From Chlorophyllum brunneum (taxonomy: Eukaryota; Basidiomycota; Agaricomycetes; Agaricales; Agaricaceae), in NCBI GenBank assembly GCA_963576785.1, contig OY756139.1, positions 1 to 64,000 on the forward strand: 64,000 bases of DNA, given 5' to 3'. Positions 31,688 through 44,764 of this stretch are shown piece after piece; the stretch's first letter is position 1; every line of letters starts with the position of its first letter. A program made the position numbers and the translations under genes. The notes beneath the pieces are model-generated. The model searched no databases. It was given only the letters and a program-made list of their open reading frames with translations, and was not told where the DNA came from.

Positions 31688-33339
31688 ATGTCCTCAACGG
31701 CCACGACGATGAGCGACAACATCGTTAACCGCCTCAAAAATATCCTCAGCAAATCAGCCACTACGGGATACGACGATGCGGGTTCGGACGCACTCATCGT
31801 CGAGCCTACCTCGCTTGCACTCCGAATCCAATCGCTCATCAACAACCTCCCTCCGCCTATGGCGAAAACGATTGTCAAAAACCCCAAACCTCCACGACTT
31901 GACAAAAACGGCCGACCAATTGCTCCACCCGCGCCTATTCAGGACTCCGATCTTATCAAGATACTTAGTAGCGCTTCCATCATGAATGGCTCCACTGATA
32001 AAAATAACTACCGTCCGAGCATCTGGAGCATTCTCGACGCCATGGATGCTTCCAAGCACGAAGACGGATTCCCTCAGGACAGCCTACAAACTGATCCTCA
32101 GGATGTGGAGGATGATATTCCAGACATATTCTCGGACGTTTCGAGCGTCATGGTCTATTCCCCACTCATACCAAATCGGGACTCTCTAGTCGAACTAGCC
32201 GAATTCCAAGTGGTTGGGCAGGTAGATCGACGCTTGTCCTCTTCTATCCCTGGTTGGTCGTGGGGTCAAGTCTTGCCCTCGGTCACGTCCTGGTTTAGCC
32301 AGCAACCTGGACAACCCATAACGTCATCTCTGTCTAACGATCACAACTCTGAACGACTTCAAGCGCTAGCAACTAGTGTCTGGATACCTTCCAAGGACAA
32401 GTTGTCCATCGAATGCATGTGGTGGGGTTATCGTATGTAAGTCTATCAATTTCAAATGATTGACCACACTCTCTAATCGCACTTAGGTTTCTTCCGCCTC
32501 CTGTTCTCGATGTCCTCAACAACACGGAACTCAAAGCTGTCAAACGCGCAGCAATGATCACAACTGCACTCACCTGGGTTTTCAATAATCTGCCAATCGA
32601 CAGTTTTCCTCTCGTTCTTCGTCCGACACTTCTTCTCCTCCAGCGAATTGCACCATACCTTGGCTATATCGGTACCTTCATCTCCTGGGCTTGGGATACT
32701 ATCAAAGGATACGACAAAGGACACGGAGTTATTCTTACAGCAACTTGGCTGCTTCCCATTGCCCTTATCCCGGGGACATGGTCTGAGAGCGATTGTCCAG
32801 TAGCATCGCCTCCTTCAAGCTCTGTACCATCACCGCCAACTGGAATACCCACACCTCCTCCTTCACAATCGCCGCCCCCGCCTCCACCATTGTCACCAAC
32901 TACACCCTCCTCCCAACCTGCAATGATGCTCTCAAATTCTCCCTCTGTTCCGACTAGTTCACCTAGTCCTACGTCCCCCAAATGGCTACCCGTGGATCTC
33001 GTTAGTCTTGTTACGAAATCGCCGAACATCCGAGTACGTAGATCAAATCCAAGGACAGATCTAGAGTCAACATCTCCAACGGCCCAATTTGATCTGGGAG
33101 CTCCTGTAGTAGCGACGAACACGACGTCAAATTCATTTCCTACCATCCCTACTTCCACTTCGCCTACATCACCAACTGCTCCGCATCCAAACGATCAACA
33201 ACTCTACCAGACTCCAAGTGTGAAAGCGTCGCCTTCATCACCAAGGCTTGTGCTTCATTCCGTGTCCCTACCCGACACAGAGACAGCAGAATCTTCGAAG
33301 GAGCAGAAACGTAGGAAAGGTATGAGATTCTGGAAGTGA
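31688..33339 (+). CDS. Unknown membrane-associated protein with proline-rich C-terminus
   Basis: Exons 31688-32436 and 32487-33339 give 533 residues. The N-terminal half is soluble-looking and includes LIQ/SLINNLPPPMAKTI and a Trp-rich IPGWSWGQVLPSV. Exon 2 carries two hydrophobic stretches (LVLRPTLLLLQRIAPYLGYIG and VILTATWLLPIALIPG) that could be membrane helices or a hairpin anchor. After them comes a Pro/Ser/Thr-rich tail with a run of prolines and a basic end (KEQKRRKG). The second ATG nearby, eight codons in (MSDNIVN), is a possible start. I do not recognise the family. Confidence 0.65.
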
Positions 33340-33838
33340 TTACTTTTCGAGTACTTGGATATATTGGAAAGTGGGAGCGTATATTCTCTTTCCATGAATT
33401 TTCAATTTTGTTTATACATACCCAACTTTATAACGCCTCTAACACCTATAACTTCATATTCTATAACCAATCTTCCTATTCTCAATTCTTACATGACGAC
33501 CTTTAAGACTTGATGTAACGTGTAATGTTTAAATCCCGATTGGTGGCTCTATCGGCATTATACGCTCACCAGATACACTATCTTCGCCGTTGAATACGAC
33601 TCATCTCTGATCCTCCCCCTCGCTGTTCCCTGACAGTCGCATCACAATCTTGGACGCCATTCGTCAAGGGTTCAGCTTATCGGTTAGTTGACTCTGGGGC
33701 TGCCTGGATTGGGAAACCTGTAATTGTCAAAACCCTCACAGAAGAACTCCCGACATCATCCAGACTTGCACCTGTCACAAGCCAACCCACGTTTTCCCTA
33801 TACTCAATTACAACATTTGAAAATTATTTTACATAGTT
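33340..33838. other. Convergent intergenic spacer
   Basis: About 500 bases between two convergent 3' ends; AT-rich, no feature seen. Confidence 0.5.
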
Positions 33839-36800
33839 CTATTTAATATCTATCGTGTTTGGATGAATCTGTCCTCTGCTATCATCCTGCCCGAAATCTT
33901 CTATAAACACGAACGACTTGCTCGCCTCCGCATAAAGAATAGGTAATAAGTTCCCGAGTTCGAATGTTTCCCCTACATTCACGAGTAGTAAGTGCGTCAA
34001 AAGGGCAAACAAAATCACAGATCCAATTGAAAGGCACAGAGACACAACACCAAGTGTTGTATCACCAACCAATGCTTGCTTCTCGACCTCTCCAAGACCA
34101 ATAACAGATCTCGTCTGAGTCGTGATGTTCGAGTCGTCAGACGGATCAACATAGAGACCATCCAGGAACGCCTTGCTCCCAGAGAGCGTATAGCTGTTAA
34201 AGTTGTTGTTCAAGGTCGCGGTGTCTTGCAACGGAGTGCCATGTGGAAAACCAGTGAAATTCATAGACGTGTCTGAGAGAAAAGCACGAACACTGAGGGT
34301 ACCGATCCATTTGTTTACTGTTGCATCATCAGTGTCGAGAGCGTCGGAAATGACCTGGGAAAATATGGTGGTAATAGCGTCATAGGGCATGTTACCAACA
34401 GCGGGCATTCCAGAGTCGACCACTGTCAGCTGCTTGTTAGGGGAGAGCTGTACATGCCCTCCCGAGATTTCGATCCTAGGATCGCACAAAAGGATGGTAG
34501 AGAGGGGAGAAATCCATTGCGAGGGAACACCGTCAGATGTGTTGAGAGTTAAGCCATCAGGGTGGAAAAGCGTTGGCAAATTATTGAGATTGACAATTGA
34601 TCGCTTCTTCTCATCTGGATCAACAGGAAGGGTGTCGTTTGTTCCAATAACAAGGGTCGCCAGATGAGCATCGGGTTGTACATCAACATATCGATATAAT
34701 GGGATTATCCCTAAGCAATATAAGAGATTTCCAGGACCACAAACCACTGTTACTTACCTCCGACATATGGAAAATTAGATATAGGATCGCCCCACAGTTT
34801 CCATTGCTGACCGTCGACAATCCAGGTAGTGGCATGGTCATCTGAACTCATCTCTGGGACTCTCCAACTGCACGAGTAGTTGAAACGAACGACATCAGTA
34901 GGATATACCACGTTGCCGACAACGCTGGAGTCGATGGAACTCTCGTCAGGCCAAGCCATCATCCAGTTAGATTCCACGTCATATTTGAAGATTGAGTCGT
35001 CGTGTTGTTCCAAATCGGTCAGGGTATCAGCACGATCTTGGAGGAAGTTCATATTGTTGTCGTTGTCGTCAGATTGTGATGAAGTCACCAGTCGAAGATC
35101 AGCGATTTTTAGGGGCGTACTGACCGCGACCTTCACCTTCGATACAGACAGGGAACCAGGAGCGGATGCATTGAGCGCAGACAGAATAATAAACGTTAGC
35201 AGTGCGCATCGGAATGCTATACTTGGATGGCTCGTGAGGAAGTATCGTATCCGATCGTCGCTTCCAGATGTCAACCTGGAGACTCGATCAGTGACACCTG
35301 GAACCAAGCGGCCTGTTTTCGCATACTGTCGCGACCATTCGCTACTGAATGCAAATGATATCGCGTCGGAGAGAAGAAAAACAGCCAAGGTGTGCCACAG
35401 GATAAACAGGACGGTGAAGCCACCCTTGACCTCCGCTGAGGATAAAGGTATCGCGACGAGGATGGGGTTCCTCGTACAGGAGAGAACGAGCGACATGAAT
35501 GTGAGCTCCAGGAGAATGAAACAAAGGAGGCGTGTCAGAAGCTTCCGAAGCGTCGGCCGAACTGAACGAGATGTGTCTTGTGGGAAGGAAGTGTGTCTGG
35601 AATGTAGTCAGGGCATGAACTTGTTGAGGTTCGGGGTACGTACTTCCCGTCATCCTGCATCTCAATCTGGTGCACCAAAGTCTCCAATTTGAACGGAGGT
35701 GTCTGCCAGATGCGTAGGTAAAAGAAGTTGATATTCAACGACACCGTGACGCAGAAGAAAAGGACCAGGGTGGAAATCATCAGACCTCGGCTTGCAACAA
35801 GTGCCTGCTCGTCCCGCTGAATTGCACCTTGAACTGGCATTAGAAACAGTTGATCTGTTCCTACAATATCGTAATCCTTGATATACGATGACAGGGACTT
35901 GCTACCGGACTTCATTAACAAATTAAGATTTCGTTGGATGTCGAGAGTCGAGAGTATTCCAACGTCGAATGAATTCGTGCCGGCTATATTGAATTCCTGT
36001 GATGTATCGTTGGTGAAAGCACGTGCAGCAAAGGCACCGATCCGCATCGGAGCTGTCTCGTCATCGTTCTCCAGTGCATCCATCAGACTAAGCCCGAGAA
36101 CAACATTCGCGGCGTCTGGAGAAATATTTCCCACCCTCGGTTGACCATTAACGGGAGGTGTTTCCGAGAGGACAGTGATGCTTGTGTTCCTCTGTGAAAG
36201 TAGGATTTGTCCGTCAAGGATGCGGGCATGAGGATCACAGAGAAGGAATGTGGCAAGAGGTGACTTGAAGCGTGCATCCGCGCTATCGAAATCGATAAAG
36301 TGGTATCCAGAAGAGCTGAAGATCGTGGGCAAATTATCGAGATTGAGATTTCGTTGTTTCGATGAGACTTTTGGAAGAGAACTATTTCCCCCAAAGAACA
36401 CATATCCCTGTAATCCGACAGGGTCTACTGCGTGCAGCGGATCGGGGAAGTCATCCGGTGCCCATTCCTGATCTGTGGAGAATCGGTACATTGGCATCAG
36501 TCCTAGAACGTATCGTCGGTCGTAATAGCTGCAATCAAAGTCGGGGAGAACCTACCGCCATCAAATATTGTGTCGGGCTCGGGAGTTGTCCAGGGATACC
36601 AAGCAAAACCGCCTGCGTACCATGTCATGTTCCACTGAGACATGTTGAATGAGGGTGCTTCCCACCAGCACGTCATGTTGTAGAACAAAGCATCGCTCTG
36701 AAATTGTATATCCCCCATTAGCTGACCTGCTTCTATGTTAGGCCAACCAACGATGACATGTTCTTGGGTAGCGAATTTGAACGTCGCGTTCTCTCGAAGC

Positions 36801-37377
36801 TCAAGTTCGACGATGAGACCAGTTCGAATAATAGGATTATCGAGGATTCCGTCAACATCTCCCCCGACTGTGGTGAAATTGGTGATGGAGACGGTTGAAG
36901 ATTGGAACCTTTGTATATCTTCGACATTGATGGAACTAGGCGCTAGCCCAGCCAGCGCGATCAACACCAAGGAAGTAATGAAAGAGAGGCGATACGATAA
37001 ACTACAACTGCGGCCGAAAAAATAGCGGAAGCGATCCAGATACCCAGACGTAGCAGTGGAGACCGTGTCGGTGTAACCCGGAATAAGCTTCCTGGTTTTT
37101 CTGAAGTGGGTATACCATTCGCTGCTAAACCCATGGGAAACCACATTCTGGGCGCACAGGTTGGCGATCGTTTGCCATACGATGAAGAGCACAGTGAATA
37201 TTGCTCTAGTTAGCGTTGGCGAAGATGAAATGGAGCATGGGAGCGGCGTTTTCAAGCAGGCAATGGCCAACGCTATGAAGGCGAGCTCGAGCACGACGAA
37301 TGAGTAAAGAGTCGCCGACGGAGGACGAGTTGCGTAGTGCTGTCCAGCAGAGGAGGCAAACCGTCAATCGAAGTCAT
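33839..37377 (-). CDS. Two-module orphan membrane glycoprotein (tandem paralogue 1)
   Basis: Module B exons: 36556 to about 37377, and 35644-36502; module A exons: 34758-35596 and 33839-34710 (minus strand). Each module has three N-terminal membrane helices around a conserved TVLFI(V/L)W(Q/H)T and FSSEW motif, an ectodomain with many N-x-S/T sites and FYNMTCWWEAPSF or FNYSCSWRVPEM, and a last helix. Modules are joined in frame by a 47-base intron (35597-35643) that splits a Lys codon; module A has no upstream ATG of its own before a stop, and the gap is too short for a promoter. The N-terminus shows a problem: from the ATG at 37377 the frame reads MTSIDGLPP to LRRRLF, then a one-base shift near 37303 is needed to enter the main frame. 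Function unknown. Confidence 0.65.
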
Positions 37378-38359
37378 GGGCCCCGATCGTGATGGTTCAC
37401 CTCTGACTCTGAAGATTATGAAGACTAGGAAGGAAAGGGCATTTGGACGGCTGAACAATGGACACTGTGCAGATATGATGGTCGTCACACTATGGGTTTG
37501 TCAATCTTTGACAGAGGAAGCGCGCGTGGGATACTCACGGAGAAGGCGCAGAAATAATAGTTCTAGGGAGCAGTAGATTGACTTAGAAGGAAGGCGATCT
37601 TCGGCATCTTTGCGGAGGAATCAGTCCATTATACATACTGACAGGGGCTTGAGAGCTGCTGGATCAAAGGCGGTGGTTAGGAGTTACGCAACCATCGACA
37701 CTTACGAAAGTGTGAATGAAGTCATATTTTTAGGCGAGATTGTGGTGGCAATTTTGACAGTCAATCTGCATTGGAGCTGGCCAGCAGAACGACAGTTCGA
37801 TCACCAGTGGCGAAATTTTGATCCCGGATATGTCCGGGATTGGCGCTCAGCGGTATGCATCTGTGTCTGCAAGTAGCGATAGCGGGTTTTGTGGTAGAAA
37901 TCATACGAAAAACACTTACATGAACGAAGTAAATCTGGTGTGCGCTTGTCCGTAAACGGAATTTGGAACTTTCATCATCCAGGCCAACATTTCAAAGCTC
38001 GAAGTCGAGCATCGTTGCGCGGAATCCATCACATCGACCCGTTCATAGTTCCAAATCATGGAAACAACAAAAGAAGTGTTTTTTGCATCATATCCCCCTG
38101 ATGTGCACATTGTGGCAATAAATATGAAGATTCAAAAGTGTAACCCGCGCCTAGCCAGTGATCGCTCTTGGCAATCAGCTTCCGCTGGCGGAGTCGCCGC
38201 TGGTCCACAACACGGGTTAGTCGTTCGCCGCATAAAGGTCTATACAAAAATTGAGCTCTGACGACTTTCCTTATACTGGATCACCAATCACCTACGACGC
38301 ATGACGGACACTAGGTATTATTTCGGTTGCGTCCCAAACGTACATTTTTCGAAGTATTG
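37378..38359. other. Spacer between the tandem two-module genes
   Basis: About 1 kb. It contains the promoter of paralogue 1 and the terminator of paralogue 2. Short frames on both strands have no recognisable content. Confidence 0.5.
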
Positions 38360-41300
38360 TTATACACAACTTTTTATCCGGATCACTACCACTGAAGGGC
38401 TTCCCAGCACATCTATTATATTCGCCAGAGTAAAACCCACACCTGCTCCCCTCCCAATTATCCATGCCAACCACACACAGCCCAGTGTTGAAATAACCCA
38501 TAGTACAGCGGATACAATGCCCAACGAAAGCGTGCCAATCAACGCCAACTGATCGACTTGGACAGTCCCTATGGCTGACGTAGTCTGTGGTGTGATTTTG
38601 GTTTGATCGGCTGCGTCCACGTGAAGTCCATCCGTGAAAGCTTTACTAGTAGACTGAAAGATGCTATCAAGATTGGAATTGATCATACTGAGGTTGTTCA
38701 GCGGAATGCCATGGGGGAAGTCATCATAGTTGAGTGTCGTGTTGCTCAGAAAAACGCGAGCGGCCAGATTCGTAACCCACGTGTCAAAGGTGTAATCCCG
38801 GACGTTGAGCGTATTGACGAGAGAGCGAGTAAAGATAGTGTTGACAGCGTCAAGGGGGAGGTTACCAATAGGTTCGTCTCCGGGGTGAATAACGCTGAGT
38901 TTATCTGTGATGGACAAGCTGGCGCGACCTCCAGAAATTTCTACATGAGGATCGCAAACCAGAGTGGTAGAAAGTGGTGCAAGCCAGTGTGAGGTACCGG
39001 GTCCAGAAGTGTTGACCAATAACCCGGAGGGTTGGAAGAGAGCTGGTAGACCACTAAGATTGAGGACGGCATCTTTATTGCCACCAGGGATAGTGTCGTT
39101 GGTCCCGATGAAGAGGTACGCTGTGCGTGAGTCAGGTTGCACATCCAAGTACCTATACAAAGGTAATATCCCTAAATATAGCCTAAATTCCTGAAGCGAG
39201 AAAACGAAGGCAATCGCTCACCTCCAAGATAATTTATATTTATCAAGGGCTTATCCCACAACATCCAATTCTGTCTATCAATAATCCAAGTCGTGTCGGT
39301 TTCGTTAGGTACCATGTTCGGAAAAGCCCACGAGCAATTATGCGCAAACTTGACAACATCAGTCGGATAATCCACATTCCCTACAACATCAGCCCCGGTC
39401 GACGTCCTGTCCAACCATGGAATGACCCATCCCGGCTGAAGATCGTACCGAAATACTGTATCTTCATGGTGCTCCATCATGCCGAGGGTGAACGTCCGGT
39501 CGGTGAGGAAATTCAAACTATTCGAATTCTCAGGACCCTGATTCGAGCTTACACCCCTCAAATCCGCAACACGGACAAGTCTATCGACCTCCCTTGTAGC
39601 TTTGTCCACGGACAAGGCTCCAGGAGCAAGTGAATTCAACAACGACAGTAGGAGGGCGAGAATGAATGCAACACGGAAGGATAAACTCGGACGCATCGAG
39701 CCAAAGAAATACCGTGCTTGATCCTCCCGCCCCGACGTCAGTCGTGACACACGATCCGTCTCTCCAGGAATGACGATATTTATTCTAGCCCTTTGAAGGG
39801 ACCATTCAAAACTGAATGCAGTTGCGATCCCTTCAGATGCAAGGAAGACGGCAAGGGTGTGCCACAGCAGGAAGAGGACCGTGAATCCACCTTTGATATC
39901 TGTCGAAGATAGAGGAATGGACACGAAGATAGGGTCGGAGACGCATTTAAAGACGAGGATCGTGAACACGAGTTCCAGGATCAGGAATCCTAACAGCCGG
40001 AGCAAGGGGGTACGTAGACTTGGCTTCTGGTCCATGTTCCCAGGCAACGGATGTGGCGCCATTCTGTTGAATAAATGAACACGATGAAGAACACAAACAA
40101 AATGAAAACTCACTTTTCATACTTAGATTGATCATGAGATATCTTCCCATATCTTATCAAGCTCTCCAACTTGAAACCCGGTACGCCCCACACTTTCATC
40201 CCAGCACACTCCGCAATCAACAAAATCCCAACGAATGCGACCAATCCAATTGTCGTGATCAACAGTCCAGGATTAGCTACCAAAGCCAACGTCGGGTGTT
40301 GAACCAGTCCATCCACGCCAACAAGAAACAGTGGCGTCCCAGAATCTGGTTCCTCGTCATAGTCTCTGATATACGAGGAAAATGCTTTCGCCGCAGAATT
40401 CAAAAACTTGGTTAGATTCGTCTGGATATTTTCAAGCGGTAATGGTGTGGCAAGATTCTGCGAATAATCTCGAAAGAGGGCTTGTTCTGCACGAGCACCA
40501 GCCCGCATCACCGATGTATCATCGTCTGTCGCCATTCCATCCAACAGACTCAACCCCAACACCACATTCGCCGCATCCGGTGAAATATTTCCAACCTTCG
40601 GCTTTCCTCCATCCGGGATGGACGTAGTAGAGAGGACCGTAAGTGTATTTTCTGATTTCGACAATAACACCCTGCCATCCATGATCTCCGCCTGGGGATC
40701 ACAAAGCAGAAAAGTGACGAGAGGCGTGTGGAAATGTCCCGTCGCTTTCTCGACATCGGTAAAATCGAACCCATTTGGATTGTATAATGTTGGCAACCCA
40801 TCCAAGTTCACCGTCCTATTCTTATTCCCAACGTCACTGCCATCGATTGAGCTATTCCTGCCAAAGAAGATGTAACCGGACATCCCCAGAGGCGGAGCCG
40901 CCCCGTCGATTGGGTCTGGATAATCATCTAGCCTAGTTTGGTTCTGACCAATGTCAAATCTGTACATGGTCATCAATCCTGCGAATTCATCACAAGTTAT
41001 CGAACATGTCAGTTACAACAGTCAAAAAAAATGGAGTGGGAAATCAGAATAGAAGAGCGATCTAACAAATGAACATGACTTACCACCCGAGAAAATGGTG
41101 TCCGGAAGTGGAGTGTTCCATGGATACCAAACATATCCACCAGCAAACCACGTAGTTTTCCATTCGGTGGTGTTAAATGAAGGACGCTCCCACCAACAGG
41201 ACATATTGAAGATCAAAACATCGCTTTCGAAGATCAAGTCACCAGTCAACTTTTGCGTGGTAACATTCGGCCATCCAACGATGGTGTTAGTCTGTGTTGT

Positions 41301-41942
41301 GAAACCGAAAGGCGAATGCATCCTCTGTTCGAGGTCAAGAACGAGACCAGCCCGTACAACCGGGTTTAGGAGAATAGGATCATCGGTATCACCACCCGTA
41401 ACGGTGAAGTTGGTGACCTTAAGTCGGGTCGGAGTAGACGAGGGAACTTCACCAATGTTAATCGAACCTGGTGCGATACTGTTGAGCACTATAAGCGCCC
41501 AACAGGCCACGAATGAAATCCGATAGGTAAGGCTTGCATCTTTAGCAAAGAAATACTTGAAACGAGTGACAAGGCCAGCAGCGATAGTCGAAACGATATC
41601 AGTTTCGCCGGGGACCAAGGTCCGGGTTCTTCGAAAACGAAGGTACCATTCGCTACTGAAGCCGTGGAGCGCTATATTACTCGCATTTGAGATAGCGATT
41701 GTGTGCCAGACAATGGTGATCACGGTTAACCCAGCCCTTGCCTGCGTCGAAGAGACTGGGAGAGTACACAGGATAGGAGTGAAGTAGCAGATGATAACAA
41801 GTGAGAGGAATCCGATTTCGAGGATGAGGAAGACTGTGAGTTGGATCAAGAGGCGTCGACGGAGTTCAAAGTTGGGTACTGGGAGAATCTCCTGAGATTC
41901 ACGAGAACCCATGGCAGAAAGATCTTGAGGGACAGGATTCAC
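38360..41942 (-). CDS. Two-module orphan membrane glycoprotein (tandem paralogue 2)
   Basis: Minus-strand exons 41084-41942, 40114-40978, 39222-40063 and 38360-39171 give 1,125 residues in one frame. Module D (exons 1-2) resembles module B of the neighbour (WHTIAI, HGFSSEWY, ETDIVST, FNMSCWWERPSF, GYVWYPW); module C (exons 3-4) resembles module A (GGFTVLFLLWHTLAVFL, FSFEWS, TDRVSRLTSG, YPTDVVKFAHNCSW, RYLDVQPDS, FIGTNDT). Four membrane helices per module predict about eight in all. The linking intron (40064-40113) again splits a Lys codon in phase 2. An ATG sits just inside exon 3 at 40062, so module C could also be made separately. An alternative start is 41912. Function unknown. Confidence 0.75.
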
Positions 41943-42671
41943 CGGAGCCTACCAGGGGGCTTGTGCATAGACAATGTAGCGTACAAAAAGGAGAGGAAGA
42001 TTCTCTGGGATTTGTTTCGTTCATAAGAGTTAACACTTCTTGTGAAAAAGGACAGTAAAATAGACAATCGCCCCCTCATTGGTGAATGGGCCAACAGAAA
42101 TATCGTCGACGAGTGGCCCAGAGATGTTTACCAAATGATCTCCTCCCAGGCAGAGGAAGTGAACACGGCATTCGAGAGGACGGCCCTTGGATATTGGTGA
42201 ACACAGAGGTGGATTCCGTTGAAACGATCATTGTACCAACTCGTTTTTTGACAGTCTTTGAATATTGGGTGTTGTGATAGGCTACGAACAGCCGATCAGC
42301 GAAGATCTGTCATGGGGGGCATGAAAAGTTCAACTGGGCCCGGAGTTAGACGCCTAATTGGTTCTCAATATCAGGACAGTATCACAGGAAGGATGAGGCC
42401 GGTGGGAACCTAGGACCGTCGGCAACCTCGTTAGGAAGGATAAGCAAAAAATAGCGATAGAATCCAACACTACGATCGGAAAGAAAAGTTGGTGGACTGA
42501 TAAGCGTCTGGAAACCATTGCAGAGTCCAGACCTAATAAATCGGTTATGGTTTGTAGTACAAGGGCAAATTGCATTCTAATCGATGCAAAGTGTGTAGAT
42601 ATGTATGTAGGGACGCTATCCATTGTGTTAACTTCTACCGGTAGTTCCGCAGCGAGGAGGTAGTACTCACA
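41943..42671. other. Promoter region upstream of the two-module gene
   Basis: About 0.7 kb without a credible coding frame. Confidence 0.5.
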
Positions 42672-43328
42672 TCAAAAGACGTCTCCAAGAATGGACTTGA
42701 CTTCATTAATCATGGCGTTGTCTTTGCCTTCGTCTCCACCATCTCTGGCTTCGAGGATCAATCCAACAAGTTCCTGCAACAACGCCGGAAGTTCCCGTAT
42801 CTCTCCCACTGGCTTCTTCAGATGAGTTTTCACACCATCGTAGCCTTGTACACTGGTTTCCTTGTATTCTCCGTGATCGCTAGGGCCGTTGGCAGCCTGG
42901 CTGGGAAGCAGAATACGCTCGATGGGTTGACTGGTGATGGGCTGTGCAATAACCCATGTGTTTCTGAAAGTGCCAGTTTGTGGCAGTTCCGGTGTCCGCT
43001 CAGCCAATGCGAGGAGACCGATAAAATCAGTGTCCCGAACGGCTAAGACTCTACCTGCAGCATCGACGGCGATTTTTGCCGGAGAACTGAAGAGAGCAAG
43101 CGTGAATCCTTCGTGCTCGACTGGAGCGTTCCGCAGTACAGCGAGCTCAACAGCAGATCGCGTTGGGGTAAATTTGTAAGGATAAAGAGTCGCACGAGAG
43201 TGCCATCCAGCCAATGAAGTTGACATTTTGTATATATGGAGGTTGTAGAATGATGTTGGAGAAAGAACGTTGAAGAGGACAACAAGAAGAGCTGCTACCA
43301 AGGAGTAAAAAGCCACGGTTCGCAGCAT
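42672..43328 (-). CDS. Small membrane-anchored protein of unknown function
   Basis: A single-exon frame of 218 residues. It begins with a signal anchor (MLRTVAFYSLVAALLVVLFN) and continues as a soluble domain with YPYKFTPTRSAVELAV, KIAVDAAGRVLAV and FRNTWVIAQP. The C-terminus is helical and acidic (LLQELVGLILEARDGGDE). It could be a secretory-pathway or organelle-membrane protein. I do not recognise it. The frame is open 47 codons further upstream, but the ATG at 43328 precedes the hydrophobic anchor directly. Confidence 0.6.
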   Translation of the reverse strand: MLRTVAFYSLVAALLVVLFNVLSPTSFYNLHIYKMSTSLAGWHSRATLYPYKFTPTRSAVELAVLRNAPVEHEGFTLALFSSPAKIAVDAAGRVLAVRDTDFIGLLALAERTPELPQTGTFRNTWVIAQPITSQPIERILLPSQAANGPSDHGEYKETSVQGYDGVKTHLKKPVGEIRELPALLQELVGLILEARDGGDEGKDNAMINEVKSILGDVF

Positions 43329-43461
43329 TTGAGGAAGTGACGAGGATAGTGCACACGAGCCATATGGACCTCGCTGCTGCGAATCAGCTGTCCATGTGTT
43401 CCGTTGAAGAAGTGGCTGTGCCCTTATACGGAGAATCCCGAGGTCCAACCCGATATCTAAT

Positions 43462-44764
43462 CTACCCAACCTTATTCTTGTTACCAGGTATCAAGGATAC
43501 ACTCGATCCAGCAGTCGATGGTGTGGAAGGCTGCGGAAAAAGCTCAATCAGTGCGACATTTCCATCGTGTTCATCATCTGATCCTCCCACGAACGACATG
43601 GGTTCCGATGCCAATGAGCGCACCTCATTACGTTCTACCCACTCTGTGGTAAGCCTGAAGAACCAAGCTATAAGAATCAACATGTTTGCAATTACGATCG
43701 CAATCCCACACTGAGTTCAAGTCCAGGCTTAGTCGAGTCCCATCAAAGAGCAGACAGAAACGAACCTCTAATATACCAACCAGGGTTACCACTTCGGATC
43801 TTTGCTCAAGAATGAATGCTGCATGGGCGATTGATACAGTGGTACAGATAAGGTCGCTGCCAATCAAAGCAAGGAGGGTCCGCCACCTGATGGCGGCCAT
43901 TGTCCATCGGAGCTCTATAGACTTGATCACCCTCGCGGAAAACCATCCACTGGCCAATAGGTACACTGGAAAGCTATGTGACACCATTTTCTATGACATA
44001 ACATTGGGGCGGGGGACACACCTGCGATGTGACAATACCCTATGCTGGTTCCGAAGTGCCACTGGTCTATTGAACGGGTCGAGTTGGCATTATGGCTGCC
44101 ATCAACGATTTCCTGAGCCATTAACCCGAGCCACAAGGAAATGTATAGTCCCATGTGTATGGCCAAGAACTGGGTTCTACGTGTAGTTGGATACACCCCG
44201 CCCCCGTTAAGGCGACCACCAAAGAGAATTGATAATAACATTGATGTGCGAGCACTCCTGCGGTGAAAAAAGTTTAGTAAACATCTGAGCAGTTAGATTG
44301 TAATGGTGAATAAACGCACCACACCACGACGTAGCTTGTCGAAACAAAAAGGTAATATACAATAGTGGTGCCATCTAGAATTAGTATCTGTTAGCATCCT
44401 AACCATCCTGAGAACAACCGAACAGTGTACTGACCAGGCGCTGTGTCTCGCACGAGGATGACGAGACTTACGGAATAGGTAATGTGCGCGATCACCCCGG
44501 ATATTATCAGTCCCTACGACACAAGCTCCGCAAACGCAATCGAAAACCAAACAATCAACACACACACATCTGAAATTATCTGGGGTGTTCCCCAGTAGTT
44601 CCGATCCCTCGCACGAGCTCTCGACGTAATCCTAATGAGCATTCTGGCAATGGTCATTAGAAGCGACAAGCAAACCAATACGATGGACAAGACTGAAAAC
44701 ACGTTTTAGTCACTGTGAGCACGGACACATCTGAACGCTTACTCTCGTGTATCGGAGTACTCAT
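43462..44764 (-). pseudogene. Seven-helix-like orphan membrane protein with an in-frame stop
   Basis: Exons on the minus strand: 44743-44764, 44435-44692, 44320-44374, 44022-44257, 43766-43965, 43462-43710 (340 codons). All five introns have GT-AG ends and keep one frame, with six or seven hydrophobic helices (LSIVLVCLSLLMTIARML, DVCVLIVWFSIAFAEL, GLIISGVIAHITYS, TIVYYLFVSTSYVVVW, FLAIHMGLYISLWLGLM, LLALIGSDLICTTVS, GIAIVIANMLILIAW). The only defect is TAG at 44514-44516, between FAELVS and GLIISG, which would stop the protein after about 70 residues. It is either a young pseudogene, a polymorphism or a sequencing error. The layout resembles mushroom orphan 7-TM proteins; no function can be given. 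Confidence 0.6.

Noticed and set aside
34880..35692. A 270-codon plus-strand frame
   Set aside because: It lies antisense to module A of the two-module membrane gene, is basic and Ser/Arg-rich, and has no motif; a shadow frame.
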